From assembly GCA_001804815.1 (NCBI GenBank), contig MHBI01000099.1, positions 186,001-250,000 on the forward strand: a DNA stretch of 64,000 nucleotides, written 5' to 3'. The notes beneath the pieces are model-generated. The model saw only the letters and a program-made list of their open reading frames with translations. It was not told the origin of the DNA and ran no database searches. Source of the stretch: Lentisphaerae bacterium GWF2_50_93. Its GTDB lineage: Bacteria > Verrucomicrobiota > Lentisphaeria > Victivallales > GWF2-50-93. A program made the translations under genes and the position numbers. Below are positions 8,878-16,607 of this stretch, piece by piece; position 1 is the stretch's first letter; every line of letters starts with the position of its first letter.

Positions 8878-9735
8878 TTATGCGGAGAAGTTCTTCTTCC
8901 TGTATTCAACCGCCGTCATGCCTTTCAGCTTCTTGAAGACCCTGAAAAAATACGCAGGCGTGCTGAATCCTGAAAGTGAGGATATCTGGCTGGCGCTGAA
9001 AAATGTTTTTACCAGGAGCGCTGACGCATAGTCGATCTTCTTCCTGTTGAGCATGTCAGGCAGACTCTGCTTGAATTCCTCCCGCAATATCTGGGTCACC
9101 CTGGATTCGCTCAGGCATAGATGTTCCGCAAGCTTGCCAAGTGAAAAATTACCCTTGAATGAGTTGTTCAGGTATTTTTCTATCAGCTCCTTCTTTGATA
9201 CGCCCTGTTTCGTCACCCTGTATTCCTGATTGGCGATGCTCTCCATTTTGAATGTCAGCAGCTGTGATATTTTCATAAGGCGGTCTGAGTCTTCCAGCAA
9301 AAGTTCCGGCAGTGGGTTTATTTTCTGGGCCTTGCTGGCGCCGTTGCAGAATGTTTCACTGACGACCGTGCCTTTTGGAAATGATTTGTCTTTTCCGCTC
9401 CTGCCGAACGGGCCAATATAGAGAATCCCCGCCAGGTGTCCTTTCGCCTTCAATGGGATTACAAGCTCCAGTGCGCGTCCGTGGCAGTACTTGAAAAAGG
9501 GCAGGTATCCCTTCGAAGCGAGAGTCTGCTGCATCAGGACGTCGTCGAAATAGCGGCACTTGTTGGTTTGCTTCGCCTTTTCCTTTATGTAGGAGCAATA
9601 CGGATTGTTATGCAGATATTGGATCATGTTGACTACCGGATCCAGATCAGCAGTGTAGGCGTGCAGGGTGATCTGGCATTTGAAGGTCTTTTCGAACGCC
9701 TTGAGTATTTCCTTGAATTCTTCCAGTTTGTCCAT
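8878..9735 (-). CDS. AraC-family regulator with PocR sensory domain
   Basis: 285 residues. The N-terminal region (about 5-165) is a PocR-type ligand-binding domain: the CQITLHAY and NNPYCSYIKE segments, the conserved Cys in NKCRYFDD, and KYCHGRALELVIPLK followed by GILYIGPF. PocR domains sense small metabolites such as diols or sugar-derived compounds. Residues about 185-283 form the AraC helix-turn-helix pair (FSLGKLAEHLCLSESRVTQI; SASQISSLSGFSTPAYFFRV). It is transcribed away from the ABC importer, and operator E lies in the gap between the two divergent genes. Together with the AraC gene 1 kb upstream it is the most likely reader of the repeated operator. Function confident, ligand unknown. 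Confidence 0.88.
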   Translation of the reverse strand: MDKLEEFKEILKAFEKTFKCQITLHAYTADLDPVVNMIQYLHNNPYCSYIKEKAKQTNKCRYFDDVLMQQTLASKGYLPFFKYCHGRALELVIPLKAKGHLAGILYIGPFGRSGKDKSFPKGTVVSETFCNGASKAQKINPLPELLLEDSDRLMKISQLLTFKMESIANQEYRVTKQGVSKKELIEKYLNNSFKGNFSLGKLAEHLCLSESRVTQILREEFKQSLPDMLNRKKIDYASALLVKTFFSASQISSLSGFSTPAYFFRVFKKLKGMTAVEYRKKNFSA

Positions 9736-9741
9736 GGTTGC

Positions 9742-9802
9742 TTAATATTGCATCTTAACTATTGAATATTGCACAGATTGGAAAAGTAATATAGCATATT
9801 GG
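9742..9802 (+). promoter_or_regulatory. Operator E, between the PocR-type regulator and the ABC importer
   Basis: Half-sites TGCATCT (9749) and TGCACAG (9770) are 21 bp apart with core TAACTATTGAATAT. The orientation matches the other copies and points towards the importer gene at 9986. Twenty nt downstream is TATTGG (9797-9802), a poor -10, so promoter use at this copy is less certain. The site is about 15 bp from the start of the divergent regulator gene and could also serve autoregulation. The remaining 180 nt to the importer start are AT-rich, with nothing else I can name. Confidence 0.65.
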
Positions 9803-9985
9803 GAAAGCAATAGTAAAAAATTAATAATTTATTGGAAATGAATCTTGTTTTTTTATAAAAAGGGTTAATCTAATAGCTTTGAATTTATTGGAGCGGTAAT
9901 TGGTCTGGCTCCCGGAAAAATAGTCCGCCACCGGGAATTTATGATTAAATGAAAAGCCGATGCTTGTACGTTATGGAATGCCAAA

Positions 9986-12571
9986 ATGATCAAATTTAAA
10001 GTTTTACTTTTATTGACGCTCCTTGCCCCGGTTGCCGCAGCCGCCGAAGAAACTGCTGGCAAGGCCGGCTCCATAGAACTCAAGGCCTGGGGTGTTCCTG
10101 AAGGCAACTATGGTGGCGTTGCCGGGGAGACAGGTGTAAAAGTCGCAAATGAGTTCCGGAAGCTCCATCCGAATGTAGATCTTCTCCCTGCAACCGGACT
10201 GACCCTTCCCGGGAACCGGGCGATGGACTCGGTACCGCTGATGCAGATAGCCGGTGACATCTCTCCGTCGGTGATATATGTTAACTTCCGGCAGTCGAGC
10301 ACCTACATAAGCCAGAAATTCCTGTATCCCCTTGACAAGTACCTTGAGAAGGCGTCCGGGACGGATGTGAAGGACGGGCATTTGATGAGCACCGGGCAGT
10401 ATTTGAAGGAGCTGCGGAGGGGGCCGTTGTATGCGGACGAGTTCGAGGAGCGTCTTCCTCCGCAATGCTGGGAAGTCATCCGCAGGGAATGCCCATATGG
10501 CGAAAGTTGTCCATATGTTAAGGAATGGAAGGCGACACCTGCCGCGAAGCATTCGCATGTCTGGTGCCTCCCGCAGAACCAGGCGGTGATGTCGCTCTTC
10601 TACCGAAGGGATCTGTTCGCCGAGGCAGGCCTGCCGGACCGCGTGCCCGGGGATATGGATGAATTCCTGGAATGGGCCCGGAAGATCCACAATCCCAAGG
10701 AGAATGTCTACGGGGTTAACATCCCCCTGGGCGAGACGGCGTGGTCGACACTGAGTTTTTTCTATTCATGCGGAGCACGCGCCGTCGAGCTGGACGCACA
10801 GGGGAACTGGTGCTGCGTCTTCAATTCACCGCAGGCGGTGGAGGCTTATTATTATGTGGCGAGGCTGTTCCTGGAGCCGTTCGAGAACAAGTTCGGGAAA
10901 TTCAAGGGAGTTGTGAATCTCGGCGAGATGAATGCCGCAATACGGTACGCCATGTATTTCACCTATATCGACCAGAAATCCTTCCAGCAGATAGATCCCA
11001 ATGTCATCAATTTCGGTCCGGTTCCGAAAGGGCCTACGGGCATGCGCGGCAGCGAATTCAACGCCCAGATGACCGGCATCTACGCGGGGTTCGACAAGAA
11101 CATAGTAATCCGGGATCTGTCCTGGGACTGGATGATGTTCTACGGAGGAAACGAGGCGAAGCTGATACAGGCTAAAATTTATGTTGAGAACGGTCTCGGG
11201 CGCTTTGTGCAGCCGAAACTTCTGGAGAAGGCCGGCTATCCGGAATTCATCAATAAGATACCGGCAGGCTGGATTGAGGCCTCCAAGGAGTCAGTGGAGA
11301 ACGGCATTCCGGAACCCTACGGGCGCAACTGCCAGCTGATATACCGCTACATGAGCCAGGCCATCGACCAGATCCGGACCGACAGCGAAGTCAACCGCTG
11401 CATCGAGGCGAAGGACGAGGCTGGAGCCAAGAAGAGAATAAGGGAAATCCTGGATGTCCGTGTCGGTATTGCAAACCAGAAGATGCTGGACATACTGCCT
11501 AAAGACGTGCTGAAGTTCAGGACGCGTGTCGCCGCGGCCGCGGCAATCTTCATCTTCACTGTTTTCGTATTGCTTCTGCTCAAGGTGGTGAAGACTTTTT
11601 CCGAGAACATGGTGCGCAGCGATGCTGACCGTGCGCGTGGGGACTGGCAGTTTGGCCGTAACAAGATCCCTTACCTGATCCTCCTTCCGGCTGTCCTCAG
11701 CATTGCGGTCTGGAGCTACTGGCCGCTCATGCGCGGCACGCTCATGGCCTTCCAGGACTACAATGTCCGCGGGTTCAGCACATGGACCGGATTTGAAAAT
11801 TTCGGTACAGTGCTCTTCAACTATGAATTCTGGTATGCGCTTTTCATATCCCTGAAATACACGGTGCTGTTCATGACCCTGGGCTTCATAGCGCCTATCA
11901 TCCTTGCCGTGCTGCTGGCCGAAGTCCCGAGGGGGAAGATCCTGTTCCGTACAATATATTATCTGCCGGCGATGCTTGCCGGCGTGGTGGTGATTTTCCT
12001 GTGGAAGGGATTCTATGGACAGCACGGGATGATCAACCAGGTGCTGAATTTCGGAGTGGTCGCCATCAATTACGTCTTCAGTACAAATCTGAGTGAATTC
12101 GCAGTCGAGTGGCTCAATTCACCGAGCTTCGCGCTTTTTTTCTGCCTGCTGCCCACCATCTGGGCAGGAATGGGACCCGGGTGCCTCATATATCTTGCGG
12201 CCCTGAAAGGCATTCCTGACGACCTTTACGAAGCGGCGGACATAGATGGCGCCAACTCGGCGCAGAAGGCCTGGTACATTGCCATCCCATCCATCAAGGC
12301 CCTGATCTCGATCAACTTCATCGGCGCGGCGATCGGCTGCATGCACAGCGGCAGCGCCTATGTCATGGCAATGACCGGTGGTGGACCATACACGCCCCAC
12401 GGTGAGACCGAAGTCATCGGACTGCACATTTTCTGGGAGGCGTTCGGTTTCCTCCGTTTTGGCGTCGCCACTGCAATGGCCTGGGTTCTGGGAGTCATGC
12501 TGATCGGATTCACGGTGCACCAGCTGCAGAAACTCAGCAAGATGGAATTCAAGGCCGCCGGAGGTAAGTAA
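9986..12571 (+). CDS. ABC importer: sugar-binding protein fused to MalF-type permease
   Basis: 861 residues uniting two proteins that are normally separate. Residues 1-19 are a signal peptide (LLLLTLLAPVAAAAE). Residues about 25-500 are an extracellular solute-binding protein of the sugar family (type 1): SIELKAWGVPEGN at the start, QAVMSLFYRRDLFAEAGLP and DEFLEWARKI in the middle. A membrane span follows (about 512-536), then the permease core (spans at about 561, 618, 655, 714, 774 and 827) with the ATPase-docking EAA loop DDLYEAADIDGANSAQKAWY (about 743-762). The binding domain is therefore tethered outside the membrane. The partner permease is the next gene. No ATPase gene is present in the window, so a shared MsmK-like ATPase elsewhere is probably used. 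Promoter: operator E. Confidence 0.87.
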   Translation: MIKFKVLLLLTLLAPVAAAAEETAGKAGSIELKAWGVPEGNYGGVAGETGVKVANEFRKLHPNVDLLPATGLTLPGNRAMDSVPLMQIAGDISPSVIYVNFRQSSTYISQKFLYPLDKYLEKASGTDVKDGHLMSTGQYLKELRRGPLYADEFEERLPPQCWEVIRRECPYGESCPYVKEWKATPAAKHSHVWCLPQNQAVMSLFYRRDLFAEAGLPDRVPGDMDEFLEWARKIHNPKENVYGVNIPLGETAWSTLSFFYSCGARAVELDAQGNWCCVFNSPQAVEAYYYVARLFLEPFENKFGKFKGVVNLGEMNAAIRYAMYFTYIDQKSFQQIDPNVINFGPVPKGPTGMRGSEFNAQMTGIYAGFDKNIVIRDLSWDWMMFYGGNEAKLIQAKIYVENGLGRFVQPKLLEKAGYPEFINKIPAGWIEASKESVENGIPEPYGRNCQLIYRYMSQAIDQIRTDSEVNRCIEAKDEAGAKKRIREILDVRVGIANQKMLDILPKDVLKFRTRVAAAAAIFIFTVFVLLLLKVVKTFSENMVRSDADRARGDWQFGRNKIPYLILLPAVLSIAVWSYWPLMRGTLMAFQDYNVRGFSTWTGFENFGTVLFNYEFWYALFISLKYTVLFMTLGFIAPIILAVLLAEVPRGKILFRTIYYLPAMLAGVVVIFLWKGFYGQHGMINQVLNFGVVAINYVFSTNLSEFAVEWLNSPSFALFFCLLPTIWAGMGPGCLIYLAALKGIPDDLYEAADIDGANSAQKAWYIAIPSIKALISINFIGAAIGCMHSGSAYVMAMTGGGPYTPHGETEVIGLHIFWEAFGFLRFGVATAMAWVLGVMLIGFTVHQLQKLSKMEFKAAGGK

Positions 12572-12612
12572 GAGGAAGTTCGGGAGCTGGGAAAAGTAGA
12601 AAGTAAAAAATA

Positions 12613-12689
12613 GTTTTAAGTCGCAAGTTTTAAGCAAGGGAAATTCTTGACTTAAAACCTAAAACTTGACACTTGAATCTTAAAACTTG
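12613..12689. repeat. Two interlocked inverted repeats between the permease genes
   Basis: GTTTTAAGTC (12613-12622) pairs perfectly with GACTTAAAAC (12649-12658). CAAGTTTTAAG (12624-12634) pairs perfectly with CTTAAAACTTG (12679-12689). The two stems cannot both form fully as simple hairpins because they interlock, so alternative structures or a pseudoknot are possible. The segment fills the 129-nt gap between two co-transcribed permease genes. Its role could be processing or differential expression, or it could simply be a mobile palindrome. Confidence 0.55.
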
Positions 12690-12700
12690 GAAAAGTTTAT

Positions 12701-14710
12701 ATGCCAATCATCAGTGAAATCGGAAAGAGAAGCGCTAGCGTCCGTATCCTCTATGCCTTGATATATCTGGTTCTGCTCATCGGATCGGTGACGATGATAT
12801 ATCCGCTGATGCTGATGCTGTCCGGTTCGGTCAAGAGCGATGCGGACTCCTGGTCGATCAAGCCTTATCCCGAGTTCTGGCTCGACGATCTCATTCTTTT
12901 CCAGAAATACACGGAATCCAAGTACAACGTGCAGAGCCAGGATGCGCAGCAGACCTGGTGCCGGCCTGTCATGAGCTGGCGGACGATTGAAAAACCGGAC
13001 GTGGTCCCTCCTGAACTGATCAGCGCCTACCGCAGCTGGCGCAGCGGTATCCCGGTAGACCAGAGGGTTGTAGGAAACTTGGCTGGAAGGGGGGTGCTGC
13101 CCAAGAATCTCCGTTCCTTCCGGAACTATATGTCCAACAAGTACCATGATGATCTGAATGCATACAACATGGCTGCAAACCAGCTCTGCTCGTCCTGGAG
13201 CAATGTCCGTCCTTCGATGGAGATAATTGGACGCTACCGCAACCGCAACCTCCCTGAGGATTTCAGACAGGTGCTGATCCAATGGCGCGCCACGATTCCC
13301 GCCGATGGCCTTATTGTAAGCGGGGCCCGTGGGTATTATGTCATGACCTACCTTTATGGGATCTACACGAGCCGCATCGAAGCCTACAACCAGGCTCATG
13401 GTACAAGTTATAAGAGCTACGGCGAGATCCCGCTGCCCTCCCGTGTCCCGGCTGAATCCGGAATTGCACGCAGGGACTGGACGGATTTTGTCCGCAACGA
13501 GATCCGGCTCAACTTCATTACGCTTGACAGCTCGCTGGAGGCGGCATTCCGGAAGTTCGTCAGAAGGCAGTACAGTTCCATTGAAGTATTCAACAAGGAG
13601 CATTCCACTTCCTTGTCAGGTTTTGATGCAATTCCATTTCCTTCCAGGATAGATGATGCGCCGTACCTCCGCCAGGACTTTGAAGGTTTCATCAAGTCCG
13701 AGGCCGACTGCCCGATAGAGGCCATCGGCATCTGCAGCGCCGACGAGCTGTTCCTTGAATTCCTGGCAGAGAAGAATGGCAGGATCCCGGAAGGATATCC
13801 CGGTCTCGGCGCAGTCGCCGCCGCCACCGACTGGGAGGACTGCATGGCGAACAAGAGCGCAGTGCGCTGGGAGTTCACCAAGCGCAACTATGTGCAGGTG
13901 CTGGACTACCTGACAATGCACGGCAACGGGCTGCTGAACACGTTCATATACTGTGCGCTGGCCATCCTCACCTCCCTGGTGGTCAATCCCCTGGCTGCAT
14001 ACGCCCTGAGCCGGTTCAGGCTTCCCGGAACATATAAGATTCTCCTCTTCTGCATGGCGACAATGGCTTTCCCCGGAGAGGTCACGATGATTCCGGGATT
14101 CCTCCTGCTCAAGCGCTTCCCTCTATGGCCGATCATCACCGGCGTCGTGGTCACGATAATCATTTTCCTGGTCCTCGAGAAATGCCTGCCGAAATGGAAG
14201 GAGAATCTGAGGGCCCTGCTTTCCCTGTCGGCAGGTCTTTTTGCGGGCGCGGTACTGGTCCCTTACCTTTCTCCGGAGAACGGCACCATAAGTCTCCTCA
14301 ACACTTTCGCAGCCCTGGTCCTTCCCGGAGTGGCGAACGGATATTTCATCTTCCTTCTGAAGGGGTTCTTCGACAGCATGCCCAAGGAGCTCTACGAAGC
14401 CGCCGACATTGACGGCGCCAGCGAGTGGACGAAGTTCTGGATGCTGACGATGAATCTCTCCAAACCTATTCTTGCAGTCATCGCCCTCGGCGCATTCACC
14501 CAGGCGTACTCGGCGTTCATGATGGCCCTCATCATAATCCCTGATCAGAAGATGTGGACCATCATGGTATGGATCTTCCAGTTGCAGGGACAGTCGCACC
14601 AGTCAGTGGTCTACGCCTCCCTTGTCATAGCCGCCATCCCCACGTTCATCATATTCGTCCTCTGCCAGAATGTGATAATGAAGGGGATTGTCGTGCCTAC
14701 GGAGAAATGA
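12701..14710 (+). CDS. ABC importer MalG-type permease with ~360-residue extracytoplasmic insertion
   Basis: 669 residues, more than twice the usual 280. The first span is at about 15-43 (ALIYLVLLIGSVTMIYPLML). A soluble stretch of about 360 residues follows, which by topology faces the periplasm. The remaining spans (from about 407) end with the EAA loop KELYEAADIDGASEWTKFW (about 563-582) and the MalG-like tail. The insertion holds two clear internal repeats: IEAYNQAHGTSYKSYGEIPL followed by PSRVP, and IEVFNKEHSTSLSGFDAIPF followed by PSRI; a weaker third copy lies near LNAYNMAANQ. The motif resembles the LNKAYGT..S..EI segment of GH42 beta-galactosidases (my recollection, not searched). 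It forms the importer with the preceding fusion protein. The ribosome-binding site before the ATG is weak (GGAAAAG). Confidence 0.85.
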   Translation: MPIISEIGKRSASVRILYALIYLVLLIGSVTMIYPLMLMLSGSVKSDADSWSIKPYPEFWLDDLILFQKYTESKYNVQSQDAQQTWCRPVMSWRTIEKPDVVPPELISAYRSWRSGIPVDQRVVGNLAGRGVLPKNLRSFRNYMSNKYHDDLNAYNMAANQLCSSWSNVRPSMEIIGRYRNRNLPEDFRQVLIQWRATIPADGLIVSGARGYYVMTYLYGIYTSRIEAYNQAHGTSYKSYGEIPLPSRVPAESGIARRDWTDFVRNEIRLNFITLDSSLEAAFRKFVRRQYSSIEVFNKEHSTSLSGFDAIPFPSRIDDAPYLRQDFEGFIKSEADCPIEAIGICSADELFLEFLAEKNGRIPEGYPGLGAVAAATDWEDCMANKSAVRWEFTKRNYVQVLDYLTMHGNGLLNTFIYCALAILTSLVVNPLAAYALSRFRLPGTYKILLFCMATMAFPGEVTMIPGFLLLKRFPLWPIITGVVVTIIIFLVLEKCLPKWKENLRALLSLSAGLFAGAVLVPYLSPENGTISLLNTFAALVLPGVANGYFIFLLKGFFDSMPKELYEAADIDGASEWTKFWMLTMNLSKPILAVIALGAFTQAYSAFMMALIIIPDQKMWTIMVWIFQLQGQSHQSVVYASLVIAAIPTFIIFVLCQNVIMKGIVVPTEK

Positions 14711-14739
14711 ATACGTTTCATCTTTCAATTCGATTCCAA

Positions 14740-14765
14740 TCATCCATGGGGCGGCAGTGAAATAA
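14740..14765. repeat. Intergenic repeat, copy 1 (TCATCCATGGGRCGGCA type)
   Basis: The string TCATCCATGGGGCGGCAG followed by TGAAATAA recurs with few changes at 18110. Related ends occur near 27278 and 32440, always in intergenic DNA and near the edge of larger inverted-repeat elements in the last two. It looks like the terminal part of a short interspersed element. Confidence 0.5.
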
Positions 14766-14772
14766 CCTAGTG

Positions 14773-14799
14773 TTCGCCGTCTCGGCGAAGGTTGTTTTC
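14773..14799 (+). terminator. Probable Rho-independent terminator of the importer operon
   Basis: A perfect 7-bp stem TTCGCCG / CGGCGAA closes a TCT loop (14773-14789) and is followed by GTTGTTTT. It lies 62 nt after the second permease gene and before the next operator-driven operon. Confidence 0.6.
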
Positions 14800-14857
14800 C
14801 TGTCCGATATGAAGCTCCAGATATATCGAATGTCATTGGAAAAGATTGAATTTCTGC

Positions 14858-14918
14858 GTAATGTTACATCGTAATTATTGAAAAATGCATAGAATATCAG
14901 ATCGTGATGCCGTATAAT
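14858..14918 (+). promoter_or_regulatory. Operator B with consensus -10 box, upstream of the LamG/pilin operon
   Basis: Half-sites TACATCG (14865) and TGCATAG (14886) are 21 bp apart with core TAATTATTGAAAAA. Twenty nt after TGCATAG is a perfect -10, TATAAT (14913-14918). No good -35 lies 17 bp before it; that place is taken by the downstream half-site region, as expected for an activator-dependent promoter. Confidence 0.78.
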
Positions 14919-14959
14919 CCACTCATGCTTTAATCATGTGATATTATAGGAAAACTATC

Positions 14960-15754
14960 ATGAAGAAGATAATAAGTATAATTCTCGCGGTGGGTATTGC
15001 TGGTTTTTGCGCAGTGCCGGTCTCAGCCCAGGCTCCAAAGAAATCAGAAGTCAAAAATGGAAAAATCGAGTATCCCGCCTCAGGGGTCATGAAGTATAAT
15101 GAAGGTACATTTGAAATCTGGTTCAAGCCTCTCTTCGACATGTCCGAGAAGAAGCCTGGAACCCTTCCGGAAATACATTGCTTTCTTCTCTTCATAGGAG
15201 ACAGCCTGGGTGACGAGGGACTGAAAGTGCGCTGTGAAAGCTTTGACAAGGGCGGGCTTTTGAAGATTTCCAGCATGTATTTGAAAAGCTACATGGCATT
15301 AGTGCAGGAAAAGTTGAAATGGAAACCGGATGAATGGCATTATTTCGCCATGAGCTGGAAATACATGGATGACCAGAAGAATATGCATTTCGTATGCTAC
15401 ATCGACGGCAAGGAATATCTGAAGATGGATAATCCTGTCAAGGCCGAACTTCCTTCAACTGATAATTATGTGATAAGGCTTGGCAATCCCAAGTACAATG
15501 CCAGGGTGCTGTTCGACGCCATAAGGTTTTCCTCCGGGGTTAGAACGCCTGAAGAGATAGCCGCAAGTTTCAATGGTGGCCCTAAAGTTGATGGCTCCAC
15601 AACGCTTGTCGACAGTTTCGATAAGCTGCAGATCATCGACAAGGCGAGGGCAGGCACCACTACGGAAGAGCGCATTCCCGGGACTGTCATAGGATATTAC
15701 GAGAAACTTCCTGGCAGATACGGAAATGCGATAAAGCTGGCTCCCGGAAATTAA
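14960..15754 (+). CDS. Exported LamG/concanavalin-fold protein
   Basis: 264 residues. The signal peptide is [20 protein letters not shown] with cleavage before Gln25. The mature part is a single jelly-roll of the LamG type: [40 protein letters not shown] and [20 protein letters not shown] are the usual strands and loops. The C-terminus ([19 protein letters not shown]) recurs in the LamG protein at 50825. Such domains bind glycans or proteins. It is the first gene under operator B, and the pseudopilin gene starts 16 nt after it; the same LamG plus pilin pairing is repeated at 50-52 kb. A role as a carbohydrate-capturing surface protein assembled with the pseudopilin is inference. Confidence 0.78.
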   Translation: MKKIISIILAVGIAGFCAVPVSAQAPKKSEVKNGKIEYPASGVMKYNEGTFEIWFKPLFDMSEKKPGTLPEIHCFLLFIGDSLGDEGLKVRCESFDKGGLLKISSMYLKSYMALVQEKLKWKPDEWHYFAMSWKYMDDQKNMHFVCYIDGKEYLKMDNPVKAELPSTDNYVIRLGNPKYNARVLFDAIRFSSGVRTPEEIAASFNGGPKVDGSTTLVDSFDKLQIIDKARAGTTTEERIPGTVIGYYEKLPGRYGNAIKLAPGN

Positions 15755-15770
15755 GGGAAAGGAATTGACT

Positions 15771-16520
15771 ATGGAAAATACGGTAAAAACGCCATCTGCG
15801 AGAATGATTGCTAATCCTTTCACGCTTATCGAACTGCTCGTCGTCATTGCGATCATCGCAATTCTTGCGGCGATGCTCCTGCCGGCGTTGAAGAAGGCCA
15901 AGGATACTGCAAACAGCATCCTGTGCACGTCAAATCAGCGTCAGCTGATGCAGACCATATCCTTCTATGAAACGGATCATAACGGGGCCATGCTGGCCTG
16001 CCATTATTATAATTATGAACCTATAATGGGCACTTATTATACGACATCTACCGCGGCCAGCGGCTTGACAAGCATGCTGAACTGGACCGGCTATCTGGGA
16101 TTTGATCCATATAAGGACGCAAACAACTTTGGCGTATGGAAGATGGCGGCAGGCATATTGAGTTGTCCATCGTACAACCATGCTGATTCCGGTTGTTCTC
16201 CAGGGGTTGATATCTTTTCTAATTTCGGACTCTCCGGAGTATATATCTTTGGCAACAGCAGTAATCCGGCAGATCCTGTCCAGCCATATATGACACAGAT
16301 CAAAAGACCTTCGCAAAAAGTCAGGACCGCGGACATAAAAGCCGGCAACAATAGGAATGGGCAGCATTGCTACTACTACAATGCCCTGATGCCGCGGCAT
16401 ACTCGCGGACTCAACGCAAGTTTCATTGATGGCCACTGCGAGTCCATCAAACATGCGGAAATCTCGCATTCAGGAGATTATACCATACTCGATGACAGGT
16501 TCAGGGATTTCAAGAATTGA
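15771..16520 (+). CDS. Type II secretion/type IV pilin-like protein (H-X9-DG family)
   Basis: 249 residues. A short basic leader is followed by the class III signal and first helix [20 protein letters not shown], then a periplasmic globular domain with conserved Cys residues (ILCTSNQ, ILSCPSY) and the closing motif [11 protein letters not shown]. This is the Lentisphaerota/Planctomycetota pseudopilin type. The residue before the Phe is Pro (ANPF), not the Gly that prepilin peptidase normally needs. I chose the ATG with AAGGAA 6 nt upstream; a TTG two codons earlier is unlikely. It follows the LamG gene by 16 nt. A frame-shifted pilin tail lies just downstream, so this gene's original 3' end may have been altered. 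Confidence 0.87.
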   Translation: MENTVKTPSARMIANPFTLIELLVVIAIIAILAAMLLPALKKAKDTANSILCTSNQRQLMQTISFYETDHNGAMLACHYYNYEPIMGTYYTTSTAASGLTSMLNWTGYLGFDPYKDANNFGVWKMAAGILSCPSYNHADSGCSPGVDIFSNFGLSGVYIFGNSSNPADPVQPYMTQIKRPSQKVRTADIKAGNNRNGQHCYYYNALMPRHTRGLNASFIDGHCESIKHAEISHSGDYTILDDRFRDFKN

Positions 16521-16524
16521 AGGA

Positions 16525-16575
16525 ATGAAAATGACAGATGCGGATAAAAGGCGAATGTTCAATATCAACCTGTGA
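16525..16575 (+). pseudogene. Orphan pseudopilin C-terminal tail
   Basis: A 16-codon stretch reads MKMTDADKRRMFNINL and stop, in the +1 frame relative to the pilin gene that ends 4 nt earlier. The pilin at 19356 ends in [12 protein letters not shown], and the surrounding nucleotides are also alike (GAATGTTCAAYATCAAYYTG). It is therefore a leftover 3' end of a related pilin gene, not an independent peptide. Confidence 0.6.
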
Positions 16576-16607
16576 CTGAAAAATAATCATCCGAACACGG
16601 GGTGAAG

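Noticed and set aside
12680-13603. A 307-codon open frame on the - strand.
   Set aside because: It is antisense to the permease with the giant loop, has no family motifs or ribosome-binding site, and reflects codon bias of the real gene.
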